From NCBI GenBank assembly GCA_964418605.1, contig CAYQLY010000006.1, positions 65,018-129,017 on the forward strand: a DNA stretch of 64,000 nt. The letters are read 5' to 3'. A program made the translations under genes and the position numbers. Positions within the stretch are counted from its first letter, which is position 1. The number at the start of each line of letters is the position of its first letter. The notes beneath the pieces are model-generated. The model had not been told where the DNA came from. It searched no databases and saw only the letters and a list, made by a program, of their open reading frames with translations. The DNA is from CAYQLY01 sp964418605. Lineage in GTDB: Bacteria > Bacteroidota > Bacteroidia > Cytophagales > Cyclobacteriaceae. Below, in pieces: positions 9,259 to 16,508 of this stretch.

Positions 9259-10164
9259 ATGATTGACTATAGTATAAAGCCTTATCGCATCATTCAAGTG
9301 AATGGCACATCCATTGCTGACTTCTTATCATCTCATGAAGATAATTTAGATTTAGAAACGGTCCATTCTTTTGGAAAAGAATGGGATAAGTTTTCGTCAT
9401 TTGATGATGCTGAAATAAAAAAAATAGGTGATGATTATTTTGATATTGTGACCCCCCATATGCTAAATGAAAACACTATAGTGTTAGATGTTGGATGTGG
9501 CATGGGGCGATGGTCTTATTATGTAGCAGATAAAGTAAAATTCGTAGAGGCTATTGATCCTAGTGACTCCATTTATAAAGCTGCCTCGTTCTTAAAGTCA
9601 AAGAAAAATATACGTATATCAAAAACAAGCGTCCAAAATCTTCCATTTCATGATGGGTCTTTCGATTTCGTTTTTAGCTTAGGTGTTCTTCATCATGTTC
9701 CAGATACTCAGGAAGCTATTTACAAGTGTATAGATAAATTGAAGAAAGGAGGCTATTTTTTATTGTATTTATATTATAATCTGGATAACCGGGGGTTTTT
9801 CTATAAGCTCTTTTTTTATATAACTAATTTTGGAAGAAAACTAATTTCCAAACTTCCTAGTCGTATAAAATTAATTGTTTGTGATATAATTGCTGTTCTT
9901 GTTTATTTACCACTTGTCTTTCTTTCCAAGTTGGTTAAAATTCTTTTTCCAAAGAAAAAGTGGTATAACAAAATACCACTTTCCTATTATACAGATAAAA
10001 ATTTCAGTATCATTAGAAATGATTCGTTAGATCGATTTGGTACTCCTCTTGAGCAGCGATTTAGCCAAAAACAAATAAAAGAAATGTTGGAAAAAGCTGG
10101 AATGGGTGATATTACATTTTCTCAACGTGAACCATATTGGCATGTCATCAGTAGAAAAAAATAA
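9259..10164 (+). CDS. Class I SAM-dependent methyltransferase (glycan locus, second copy)
   Basis: A 301-residue methyltransferase with motif I VLDVGCGMGRWS near residues 76-87, an acidic residue in EAIDPSD, and FDFVFSLGVLHHVPDT near 136-151 followed by KKGGYFLLYLYYN. A hydrophobic stretch near residues 195-225 (LIVCDIIAVLVYLPLVFL) suggests it attaches to the membrane, which is unusual for a soluble class I enzyme and fits a lipid-linked or membrane-bound acceptor. Its 3' end overlaps the following glycosyltransferase start. It is only distantly similar to the other methyltransferase of this locus, so the two probably act on different positions or compounds. Confidence 0.8.
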   Translation: MIDYSIKPYRIIQVNGTSIADFLSSHEDNLDLETVHSFGKEWDKFSSFDDAEIKKIGDDYFDIVTPHMLNENTIVLDVGCGMGRWSYYVADKVKFVEAIDPSDSIYKAASFLKSKKNIRISKTSVQNLPFHDGSFDFVFSLGVLHHVPDTQEAIYKCIDKLKKGGYFLLYLYYNLDNRGFFYKLFFYITNFGRKLISKLPSRIKLIVCDIIAVLVYLPLVFLSKLVKILFPKKKWYNKIPLSYYTDKNFSIIRNDSLDRFGTPLEQRFSQKQIKEMLEKAGMGDITFSQREPYWHVISRKK

Positions 10165-11227
10165 AAAGATACTAATTTTATGTCCGTATCCTTTTGGTAC
10201 TGCACCAGGTCAGCGGTTTAGATATGAGCAGTATTTGGAATCTCTTACGCAACATAATTTTAATTATTCAATTCATTCTTTTTGGGATGATCAGACATAT
10301 CTTGTGTTATACAAAAGAAAATATTTTCTTAAAAAGATATACGGCCTTGTAAAAGGATTCGTAAAAAGAATACTTCTCTTATTTCGATTATCAAACCATG
10401 AGTTTGTTTTTATCTTTCGAGAATTAACTCCAATTGGTCCACCTGTTTTTGAATGGATTATAGCTAAAATTTTTAAGAAGAAAATTATTTATGATTTTGA
10501 TGATGCAATTTGGTTGCCTAATACATCTGAACATAATCGGATAGCCTCCTTTGTTAAATGGCATCAAAAAGTCAAATGGATATGTCGATGGGCATATAAA
10601 GTAAGTGCAGGTAATCGGTATTTATGTGCGTATGCTTCTCATTACAATTCAAAGGTTATACTTAACCCTACCACAATTGATACGATTAATTTACATAACA
10701 GAGTTAAAGATCAAAATACTAAAAGAATAATCATTGGATGGACAGGTACCCATTCCACTATAAAATATTTGCAAGATATTGTACCAATTATAGCTGAATT
10801 AGAAAAAAAATATGCTTTTGAATTTCAAGTCATTGCTGATAAAAACCCACTTCTTCCTTTACAATCGTTTGTATTTAAACCTTGGAATAAACAAACAGAA
10901 ATAGATGATTTATTGGAATTTAATATTGGCATCATGCCCTTAGTAGATGATCCGTGGGCTAAAGGCAAATGTGGTTTTAAGGCCCTTCAATACATGGCAC
11001 TAGGTATACCCCCATTAGTCTCACCAGTAGGCGTAAACTCTGAAATTGTTCAACACAAGCACAATGGGTTTATTTGTGCTTCTTCTTCTGAATGGATAGA
11101 GTGTTTATCGGAGCTTATTATAGATATTAATTCACGGATTGTTATGGGAAAAAAAGCTCGACAAACTGTTGTTGAAAACTATTCCGTTCAATCTAATACG
11201 ATGAATTTTTTAAACTTATTTCAATAA
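10142..11227 (+). CDS. Glycosyltransferase, GT-B fold
   Basis: The ATG at 10142 is preferred because the next residues MSSVEKNKKILILCPYPF give a normal beta-strand opening of a GT-B domain, while the upstream ATG at 10106 lies 59 bp inside the preceding gene. The product is 361 residues. Family-like elements are GTAPGQRFRYEQYL, then YDFDDAIWLPN near 117-127, WTGTHSTIKYL near 199-209, and the donor-site helix KGKCGFKALQYMALGIPP near 274-291. It is the last forward gene of the glycan locus and ends three bases from the stop of a convergent gene, with no clear terminator between them. Confidence 0.82.
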   Translation: MSSVEKNKKILILCPYPFGTAPGQRFRYEQYLESLTQHNFNYSIHSFWDDQTYLVLYKRKYFLKKIYGLVKGFVKRILLLFRLSNHEFVFIFRELTPIGPPVFEWIIAKIFKKKIIYDFDDAIWLPNTSEHNRIASFVKWHQKVKWICRWAYKVSAGNRYLCAYASHYNSKVILNPTTIDTINLHNRVKDQNTKRIIIGWTGTHSTIKYLQDIVPIIAELEKKYAFEFQVIADKNPLLPLQSFVFKPWNKQTEIDDLLEFNIGIMPLVDDPWAKGKCGFKALQYMALGIPPLVSPVGVNSEIVQHKHNGFICASSSEWIECLSELIIDINSRIVMGKKARQTVVENYSVQSNTMNFLNLFQ

Positions 11228-11230
11228 TTA

Positions 11231-12544
11231 TTATATTGTCTTTTTAAGATTATTGTTTAATACAATTAGAACAATGCCAAAAAATGGAAGCAAAGGTAAT
11301 TTATATCTGGAGAGCGTACCAAAATTAAAAGACGAAACGCCTACTCCAAATGCAAAAAGTAATGTAAAAAATAAACAAAAAAGAAGCCAGGGATCTTTTC
11401 GTAAAAAAGAAAAAATTTTGAATACTCGTGCTCGAAATAAAACAACAATTGTGAAAATAAGAAACAAGAAACTTTCTGCACTGGATAACAACATGAGTAT
11501 ATTTTTAACCTCCCATAAATAAGGTCTGAATAATGCTACATTAATAGCCTGTGGTGCCAACTTAATCATTCCTTCTGTAGTTCCGTCTAGTCCATTTAGC
11601 GTATATCCTGACCCCGCATCTTTACCCGTAACAAAACGAATATCATCAGCTGTTATTTTAGATGTTGTAGCAATATTATTAATGGCATAACGTTGATCAA
11701 AATCAGAAATCTGGTCTAATGCAAATTTTCCTATAAAAAACCCTCCAATTAGAAATACAGGTCCGATTACCCATTTAAGAATAGGTTGTTTAATTAATGC
11801 TATATTCTGTAAATAATATACAATCAGAAGCCCTGGCAGCATACATAATAAAATGTATATTTTAATGTTAATAATAGTGATGGCGGAGGTAAGAACAATT
11901 AAGCTGTTTTTGAATATATTTTTTCTTTGAATAAAACCAAAGTAGAATCCATACACTAACCAACCAAGCGCACCTAATGAAATACTGTCTTTGAAGATAC
12001 CTGATCCCCAAAAAAATACAGAAGGAATGAAAAAACAAGCTATCGCTACTTTTTTATAAAGCAATGGATAGCGATCATAAAACACACAGTATAAGGCCCA
12101 TATACCTGAAAAACTGAGTGTAGCAAAAACCATAGCTGTTGCTGCATAGGTGTTAAATGTAAATAAGCCAATTAATGCGCACAATCGAACAATACCCATC
12201 GAAGACGTATCTCCAAAAAAATACATTCTGTTAACATACTTGGCTACATCTATTGAAAAACCGGAAGACTTTTTAGCGAATAATACTTTAAAGCCTAAAA
12301 CCGGATCTTCCTTAAAGGCCTCCCATATAATTTTACTTGTATTAAAAAAATTAAATGTATCGCCACCGGTGTAATAAAACTGATATATAAATCCTGCTGC
12401 TAGTGCACCTGTTATTTTTACTAGTAAAGCAGGAATAAAATACGGACGTGTATATGCTGTTGTAACGCGAGGCCTTATCCAATACGCACCACCTAGTAGA
12501 AGTATAAAATAAATAGGTGCTATGATGATATCAAGTGCTTCCAC
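11231..12544 (-). CDS. Polytopic membrane protein, candidate glycan polymerase or transferase
   Basis: A 437-residue protein with about ten hydrophobic segments, the first at residues 6-24 and the last at 385-435. Between segments lie polar loops with the conspicuous sequences YYTGGDTFNFFNTSKIIWEA near 57-76 and SGYTLNGLDGTTEGMIKLAP near 313-332. The topology resembles Wzy-type polymerases, ligases and GT-C enzymes, and the loops could face the periplasm, but I do not recognise a named family. It is convergent with the glycan operon, whose visible part has no other polymerase candidate. The function is inferred from topology and position only. Confidence 0.6.
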   Translation of the reverse strand: MEALDIIIAPIYFILLLGGAYWIRPRVTTAYTRPYFIPALLVKITGALAAGFIYQFYYTGGDTFNFFNTSKIIWEAFKEDPVLGFKVLFAKKSSGFSIDVAKYVNRMYFFGDTSSMGIVRLCALIGLFTFNTYAATAMVFATLSFSGIWALYCVFYDRYPLLYKKVAIACFFIPSVFFWGSGIFKDSISLGALGWLVYGFYFGFIQRKNIFKNSLIVLTSAITIINIKIYILLCMLPGLLIVYYLQNIALIKQPILKWVIGPVFLIGGFFIGKFALDQISDFDQRYAINNIATTSKITADDIRFVTGKDAGSGYTLNGLDGTTEGMIKLAPQAINVALFRPYLWEVKNILMLLSSAESFLFLIFTIVVLFRARVFKIFSFLRKDPWLLFCLFFTLLFAFGVGVSSFNFGTLSRYKLPLLPFFGIVLIVLNNNLKKTI

Positions 12545-12630
12545 AACGTATGTATTTATTTTCTAAATCTACAAAAAAGAGAGGTATGGTGGTGTTTGAA
12601 AAAAAGTATATTTACAGAGATGATTAATAT

Positions 12631-14073
12631 ATGAAACAGCTTAAAAATTACATTGGAGGTGAGTTGGTAGATCCTATTTCTATGGATTACCTAAAAAATG
12701 AAAATCCTGCGACTGGTGAAATTCATAATCTTTTACCAAATTCTGATGAGCGAGATGTGAAATTTGCTATCGAATCTGCTCAAAAAGCGGCTATGACATG
12801 GTCTATAACGCCTGCTGAAAAACGGTGCTCTATTTTATTAAAAATAGCCGATTTAATTAATGAAAATCTAGAAAAACTGGCGTTAGCAGAAACGATCGAT
12901 ACCGGAAAACCACTTAGGCTTGCTAAAACAATGGATATTCCACGTGCTTCAGCTAATTTTCAATTTTTTGGAACCTCTATTCTTCATACCGCTTCCGAAA
13001 GTCATCACACAGATGATATAGCAATTAACTATACACTGCGTCAGCCCATCGGCGTAGTAGGTTGTATCTCGCCTTGGAATCTTCCACTTTATTTATTTAC
13101 CTGGAAGATCGCCCCTGCTTTAGCCGCAGGGAATGCCATAGTAGCTAAACCATCAGAACTTACACCAACAACAGCCTACCTTTTATCAGAAATTTGCATC
13201 AAAGCAGGTCTTCCTCCTGGTGCATTAAATATTGTACATGGTTTAGGATCCAAAGTAGGTCAGTCTATAGTACAAGAACCTGCTGTAAAAGCACTATCGT
13301 TTACCGGAGGTACAGCTACCGGAAAAAAAATTATGGAAACAGCTGCTCCTTTATTTAAAAAAATCTCTCTTGAATTGGGAGGAAAAAATGCGGCTATTGT
13401 TTTTGATGATTGTGATTTTGAAAAAACCGTTCGTGGTGTTGCACAATCTTCTTTTTTAAATCAAGGCGAAATATGTCTTTGCAGTTCACGTGTTTTTGTT
13501 CACACGTCTATTTATAATCGATTCCGTGATGCCTTTATAAAACAGGTCAATACATTGGTTGTTGGAGATCCGCTCGATGATAAAACAAACCTTGGCGCCT
13601 TAATTTCTAAAACACATCTGGAAAAAATAGTGACGTATGTTCGATTGGCTAAAGAAGAAGGTGGAAAAATATTAACAGGTGGTGAGCCCATCACACTGAA
13701 AGGAAATTGTGCTAATGGATATTTTATGGCACCTACAGTAATAGAAGGACTTTCTTACGATTGTCGAGTTAATCAAGAAGAAATATTTGGCCCTTTCGTC
13801 ACACTCATTCCATTTGATCATGAAGAAGAGGTGATCAACTGGTCTAATGCGAGTACTTATGGACTGGCTGCTTCCATCTGGACGGAGAACGTGCAGCGTG
13901 CACACCGTATAGCTCACCAACTTCGGTGCGGGATTATTTGGGTTAACTGTTGGTTGTTGCGTGATTTGCGTACCCCTTTTGGTGGAATGAATCAGTCGGG
14001 GATTGGTCGTGAAGGCGGATGGGAAGCTTGGCGTTTTTTTACAGAACCAAAAAATGTTTGTATTCGGTTGTAA
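12631..14073 (+). CDS. NAD(P)+-dependent aldehyde dehydrogenase, ALDH8 / 2-aminomuconic semialdehyde type
   Basis: A 480-residue soluble aldehyde dehydrogenase. The cofactor and catalytic residues are all present: CISPWNLPLYLFTW near 145-158, KPSELTP near 171, FTGGTATGK near 225-233, ELGGKNAA with the general-base Glu near 247, and NQGEICLCSSRV near 279-290 with the catalytic Cys. The GEICLCSSR form is typical of the ALDH8 / hydroxymuconic and aminomuconic semialdehyde group, so a role in kynurenine-route tryptophan breakdown is a reasonable inference. No other gene of that pathway is visible nearby. It is divergent from the membrane protein upstream. Confidence 0.85.
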   Translation: MKQLKNYIGGELVDPISMDYLKNENPATGEIHNLLPNSDERDVKFAIESAQKAAMTWSITPAEKRCSILLKIADLINENLEKLALAETIDTGKPLRLAKTMDIPRASANFQFFGTSILHTASESHHTDDIAINYTLRQPIGVVGCISPWNLPLYLFTWKIAPALAAGNAIVAKPSELTPTTAYLLSEICIKAGLPPGALNIVHGLGSKVGQSIVQEPAVKALSFTGGTATGKKIMETAAPLFKKISLELGGKNAAIVFDDCDFEKTVRGVAQSSFLNQGEICLCSSRVFVHTSIYNRFRDAFIKQVNTLVVGDPLDDKTNLGALISKTHLEKIVTYVRLAKEEGGKILTGGEPITLKGNCANGYFMAPTVIEGLSYDCRVNQEEIFGPFVTLIPFDHEEEVINWSNASTYGLAASIWTENVQRAHRIAHQLRCGIIWVNCWLLRDLRTPFGGMNQSGIGREGGWEAWRFFTEPKNVCIRL

Positions 14074-14321
14074 TTGTTTACATAATCCTTACTTACCCTT
14101 GCTTTTTCTATCATTTTGAGATTCTTTAAAAGATGATTCTTTTATAACCCCTTATGATAAGAAGAGTGTAAAAAAAGAAAAAAGCTAAATAAAATTTTGG
14201 ATTTAAAATCCTTTTATTATATTCGGACTTTAAATCATATTGTTGGTTTAGTTCAGTAGATGGGGAGGTTGCCCAAAATCCGTAAAGAGTAGGCGTAACA
14301 ATTTAAATAACATTTACATTT

Positions 14322-14984
14322 ATGAATAAACGATTTAGTTTGGTCATCAGCGTAATCTTGATCGCTGTAGCGGGGTGTACCACAAAAGAGGTGATACCGA
14401 CGAATCAAGAGCCTGCATCCATGATGGGAAAAAAATCCATGGAGACACAGCCCGATTTTTATTTAAAAGGAATGAAAATTAACTTTTCTACCTACACCAT
14501 AACCTCCACTACCTCATTGGTGGTAGGCTACGAGCCCAACACGGTGCTCATTTTTGAAACAGATGAGGAATTTGAAAACTGGGCAAAAGAAAAACAAGAT
14601 CGAAACGCTTTGCTAAAGGCACATGACGACATGGATCGCCTGCGCCAGTATGGATCGCAACATGGCCTCATCGATAACGAGGAAGCTACACAGGCGTACA
14701 TGCAATCGATGCGTGCTACACAACGGGTGAATTTGATCTGTACATTGTACAGAGATTATGACTTCTCCGGCGATACGTATACCATCCCCGGTGTGCCTTG
14801 GCCTTCACTTGGCAGCTTCAATGACGAAGCTTCTTCGGTTGAAGATATTTTGTCGCTGACGGTATTATGTTCGCGCACATGGTTCAGAGGGTCGAAGTTT
14901 TATTTGGCGAGTGTGCCGTTTAGACGTATACCAGACCTTTCAGAATATGGCTTCGATGATAATACCCGTTCTGTGTTTTTTTAA
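14322..14984 (+). CDS. Lipoprotein with C-terminal beta/gamma-crystallin-like domain
   Basis: A 220-residue predicted lipoprotein: residues 1-19 form a type II signal (LIAVAGC) with Cys19 as the lipidation site. Residues about 130-220 look like a two-motif beta/gamma-crystallin domain. The first motif has LYRDYDFSGDTYTIPG and then NDEASS, an exact match to the calcium-binding pattern [ND][ND]xx[ST]S. The second has TWFRGSKFYLASV and DDNTRS, with Arg at the expected Ser/Thr, so that site may be weak. The middle of the gene (14581-14700) has 60 G/C in 120 bases, far above neighbouring genes, suggesting transfer or different codon selection. The residue 60-125 region is unassigned. A calcium-stabilised surface or periplasmic role is inferred. 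Confidence 0.7.
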   Translation: MNKRFSLVISVILIAVAGCTTKEVIPTNQEPASMMGKKSMETQPDFYLKGMKINFSTYTITSTTSLVVGYEPNTVLIFETDEEFENWAKEKQDRNALLKAHDDMDRLRQYGSQHGLIDNEEATQAYMQSMRATQRVNLICTLYRDYDFSGDTYTIPGVPWPSLGSFNDEASSVEDILSLTVLCSRTWFRGSKFYLASVPFRRIPDLSEYGFDDNTRSVFF

Positions 14985-15061
14985 AACATAACACGTAAAT
15001 TAAACATCTAAAGAACTACATCAACAGTATGATTTTTAATACTAAAAAAAACAAAAGACTT

Positions 15062-15703
15062 ATGAACACCATACGATATATACTTGCCATCTGTACAGTA
15101 GCATCTGTACTTTCGGCAACAGCCCAAGATCAAAAAAAAACAACGAGCGATTCGACTACAGTACATCCTTTATATCCAGAGGTGGTGAGCTTATACAAGC
15201 ATAATAGGTACGTGAGCTTGTGTGGGGGATTTAAAGCAGCTTTCGGAAGAGGGTTATACGGTTTCGCGGTTGATATTCGACCACGTGTAGGCTACTTTGT
15301 TGCTAATCGATTTTTAGCAGGAGTGGATGCAACCAATACATTTATTTGGGGTAATTATGTAACTAGCAAATACTCTTTTTTAGGTGGTATTTTTTCCCGA
15401 TACTATATTGGCAAACGAGGTCACTTTTTTGCTGAAGCAGAATACCACATGGGTAATTACTGTAGTGCTGCTAATTTTATGGACAATAAAATACATTCGA
15501 TTGTTTCTTACGGAGCAGGGGCACGCGTACATATTCCTAAATCGAAAGGTAGATTTTATTTAGAAATTGACTTCAAAGGTTATAGTTATTTGGATAACTC
15601 TGAATGTTCTCATGCTTTTATATTGGGTATGCTAGGCGTAAGTTATACGATCAAAGGGAAAAAAGCAAAGCAAGCCTTAGGGTTGCCGTCTTCCATAAAG
15701 TAA
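15062..15703 (+). CDS. Small outer-membrane beta-barrel-like protein
   Basis: The ATG at 15062 is preferred over the one at 15029 because it places a normal signal peptide first (NTIRYILAICTVASVLSATA, cleavage likely near residue 21). The 213-residue product then shows alternating aromatic and glycine-rich strands ending in aromatic residues, such as RPRVGYFVANRFLAGVDAT, YSFLGGIFSRYYIG and HFFAEAEYHMGNY, as in eight-stranded outer-membrane barrels. A tail rich in Lys and Ala follows the last strand. It lies 77 bp after the beta/gamma-crystallin lipoprotein on the same strand, so the two may be co-expressed. The function is unknown. Confidence 0.65.
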   Translation: MNTIRYILAICTVASVLSATAQDQKKTTSDSTTVHPLYPEVVSLYKHNRYVSLCGGFKAAFGRGLYGFAVDIRPRVGYFVANRFLAGVDATNTFIWGNYVTSKYSFLGGIFSRYYIGKRGHFFAEAEYHMGNYCSAANFMDNKIHSIVSYGAGARVHIPKSKGRFYLEIDFKGYSYLDNSECSHAFILGMLGVSYTIKGKKAKQALGLPSSIK

Positions 15704-15738
15704 AGAAGAAAAAAACAATTAAGCCATTGTTGGTGTTA

Positions 15739-15778
15739 ACTTTGTCAGTCGCTCGGCTGTAGCCGAGTGACTTTTCTT
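15739..15778 (+). repeat. REP-like hairpin, copy 1 of a 40-bp direct repeat
   Basis: A 40-bp sequence repeated without mismatch at 16464-16503. Its core 15748-15771 is an imperfect palindrome with 11-base arms (GTCGCTCGGCT / AGCCGAGTGAC, one G.T-type mismatch) around a 2-base loop. It abuts the 3' end of the RAYT gene, whose stop codon's last base is within the repeat. This is the architecture of repetitive extragenic palindromes mobilised by RAYTs. It could also terminate transcripts from either side. Confidence 0.85.
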
Positions 15779-16308
15779 CAAGTGTTTATCATCTTAAGTG
15801 GCGACTGGGAACAAGAACTACTATAATACCATGTATTAGAATCTGTAACATATCCTGCTTTTACAGGATTATTCTGTATGTAATCCATTTTCTGATGAAA
15901 TATGGAAGGATAGTTTAACTCAATACGGTAATTCGTCTTTTGCCAAAACATGTATTTCTCATTTTGTTTTCGAAAGCGGGCATGATACTCAAATACATGC
16001 AACATCCATTCTTTCCTACTTTCGCCTGGTTCATGTTTAATAATACTAATGATTTTTTTGGCAGTAAAGCTTTTGAAGTCACGAAGTATAGAGGGTAAGG
16101 TAGCTTGAGGGCTTCTTACAATCATATGGATATGGCTTGGCATAATAACATATGCATATATTTCAAGATTCTTGTTATGTATACAAAATGCTAAACTTTG
16201 AATAACTACATCATTGTAAGACTGTCGAGTAAACACGTCTACCCAGCCTACAACAGAAATAGTAATAAAGTAAGGATGATCAGTAGTTGCTTTCCTTAAT
16301 TCAGACAT
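15778..16308 (-). CDS. REP-associated tyrosine transposase (RAYT), Y1/HUH family
   Basis: A 176-residue single-domain HUH nuclease of the IS200/Y1 superfamily. His59 and His61 in MPSHIHMIVR form the metal-binding HUH motif, and Tyr143 in KMDYIQNNPVKAG is the likely catalytic tyrosine, in the context usual for RAYTs. Length and motifs fit an intact protein. It is bracketed by REP-like hairpins: exact 40-bp direct copies at 15739-15778 and 16464-16503, and an inverted relative at 16398-16423. RAYTs cut single-stranded DNA at REP hairpins and are thought to spread them. Unlike a complete insertion sequence, the gene is usually single copy and inherited vertically. Confidence 0.88.
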   Translation of the reverse strand: MSELRKATTDHPYFITISVVGWVDVFTRQSYNDVVIQSLAFCIHNKNLEIYAYVIMPSHIHMIVRSPQATLPSILRDFKSFTAKKIISIIKHEPGESRKEWMLHVFEYHARFRKQNEKYMFWQKTNYRIELNYPSIFHQKMDYIQNNPVKAGYVTDSNTWYYSSSCSQSPLKMINT

Positions 16309-16397
16309 TTGTATTTTTGATTTTATAAATATAAAAAATATTTTTAATAAATTTTAATTATAAATTAAACATATTTTATATATAAAACTCATATTAA

Positions 16398-16423
16398 TCA
16401 CTCGGCAAAGCCGAGCGATTGAC
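16398..16423 (-). repeat. REP-like hairpin, inverted copy upstream of RAYT
   Basis: The sequence forms a hairpin with arms CACTCGGC and GCCGAGCG around AAA, followed by a short ATTGAC tail. Read on the minus strand it parallels the direct copies (GTCAATCGCTCGGC...), so it is an inverted, diverged member of the same REP family. With the direct copy at 16464 it makes an inverted pair about 50 bases apart, like the BIME arrangement of REP sequences. It lies about 90 bp upstream of the RAYT start. Confidence 0.75.
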
Positions 16424-16463
16424 GAGAAATTATAGTATTGATAAAAAAATAATCAGCCCCACT

Positions 16464-16503
16464 ACTTTGTCAGTCGCTCGGCTGTAGCCGAGTGACTTTT
16501 CTT
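16464..16503 (+). repeat. REP-like hairpin, copy 2 of the 40-bp direct repeat
   Basis: Identical over 40 bases to 15739-15778 and in the same orientation, 725 bp away. The hairpin core is 16473-16496. It sits 5 bp beyond the stop codon of the VWA membrane protein, where it may also act as that gene's terminator on the minus strand. Confidence 0.85.
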
Positions 16504-16508
16504 TAGGA

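Noticed and set aside
11253..11522. 89-codon + frame antisense to the polytopic membrane protein
   Set aside because: It is a shadow of the minus-strand gene, very Lys/Asn-rich, with no domain signal.
14074..14321. Possible small RNA or riboswitch in the 248-bp gap before the crystallin lipoprotein
   Set aside because: There is a near-palindrome GGATTTAAAATCC and a G-rich patch near 14259-14274, but no stem set that fits a known riboswitch or tRNA.
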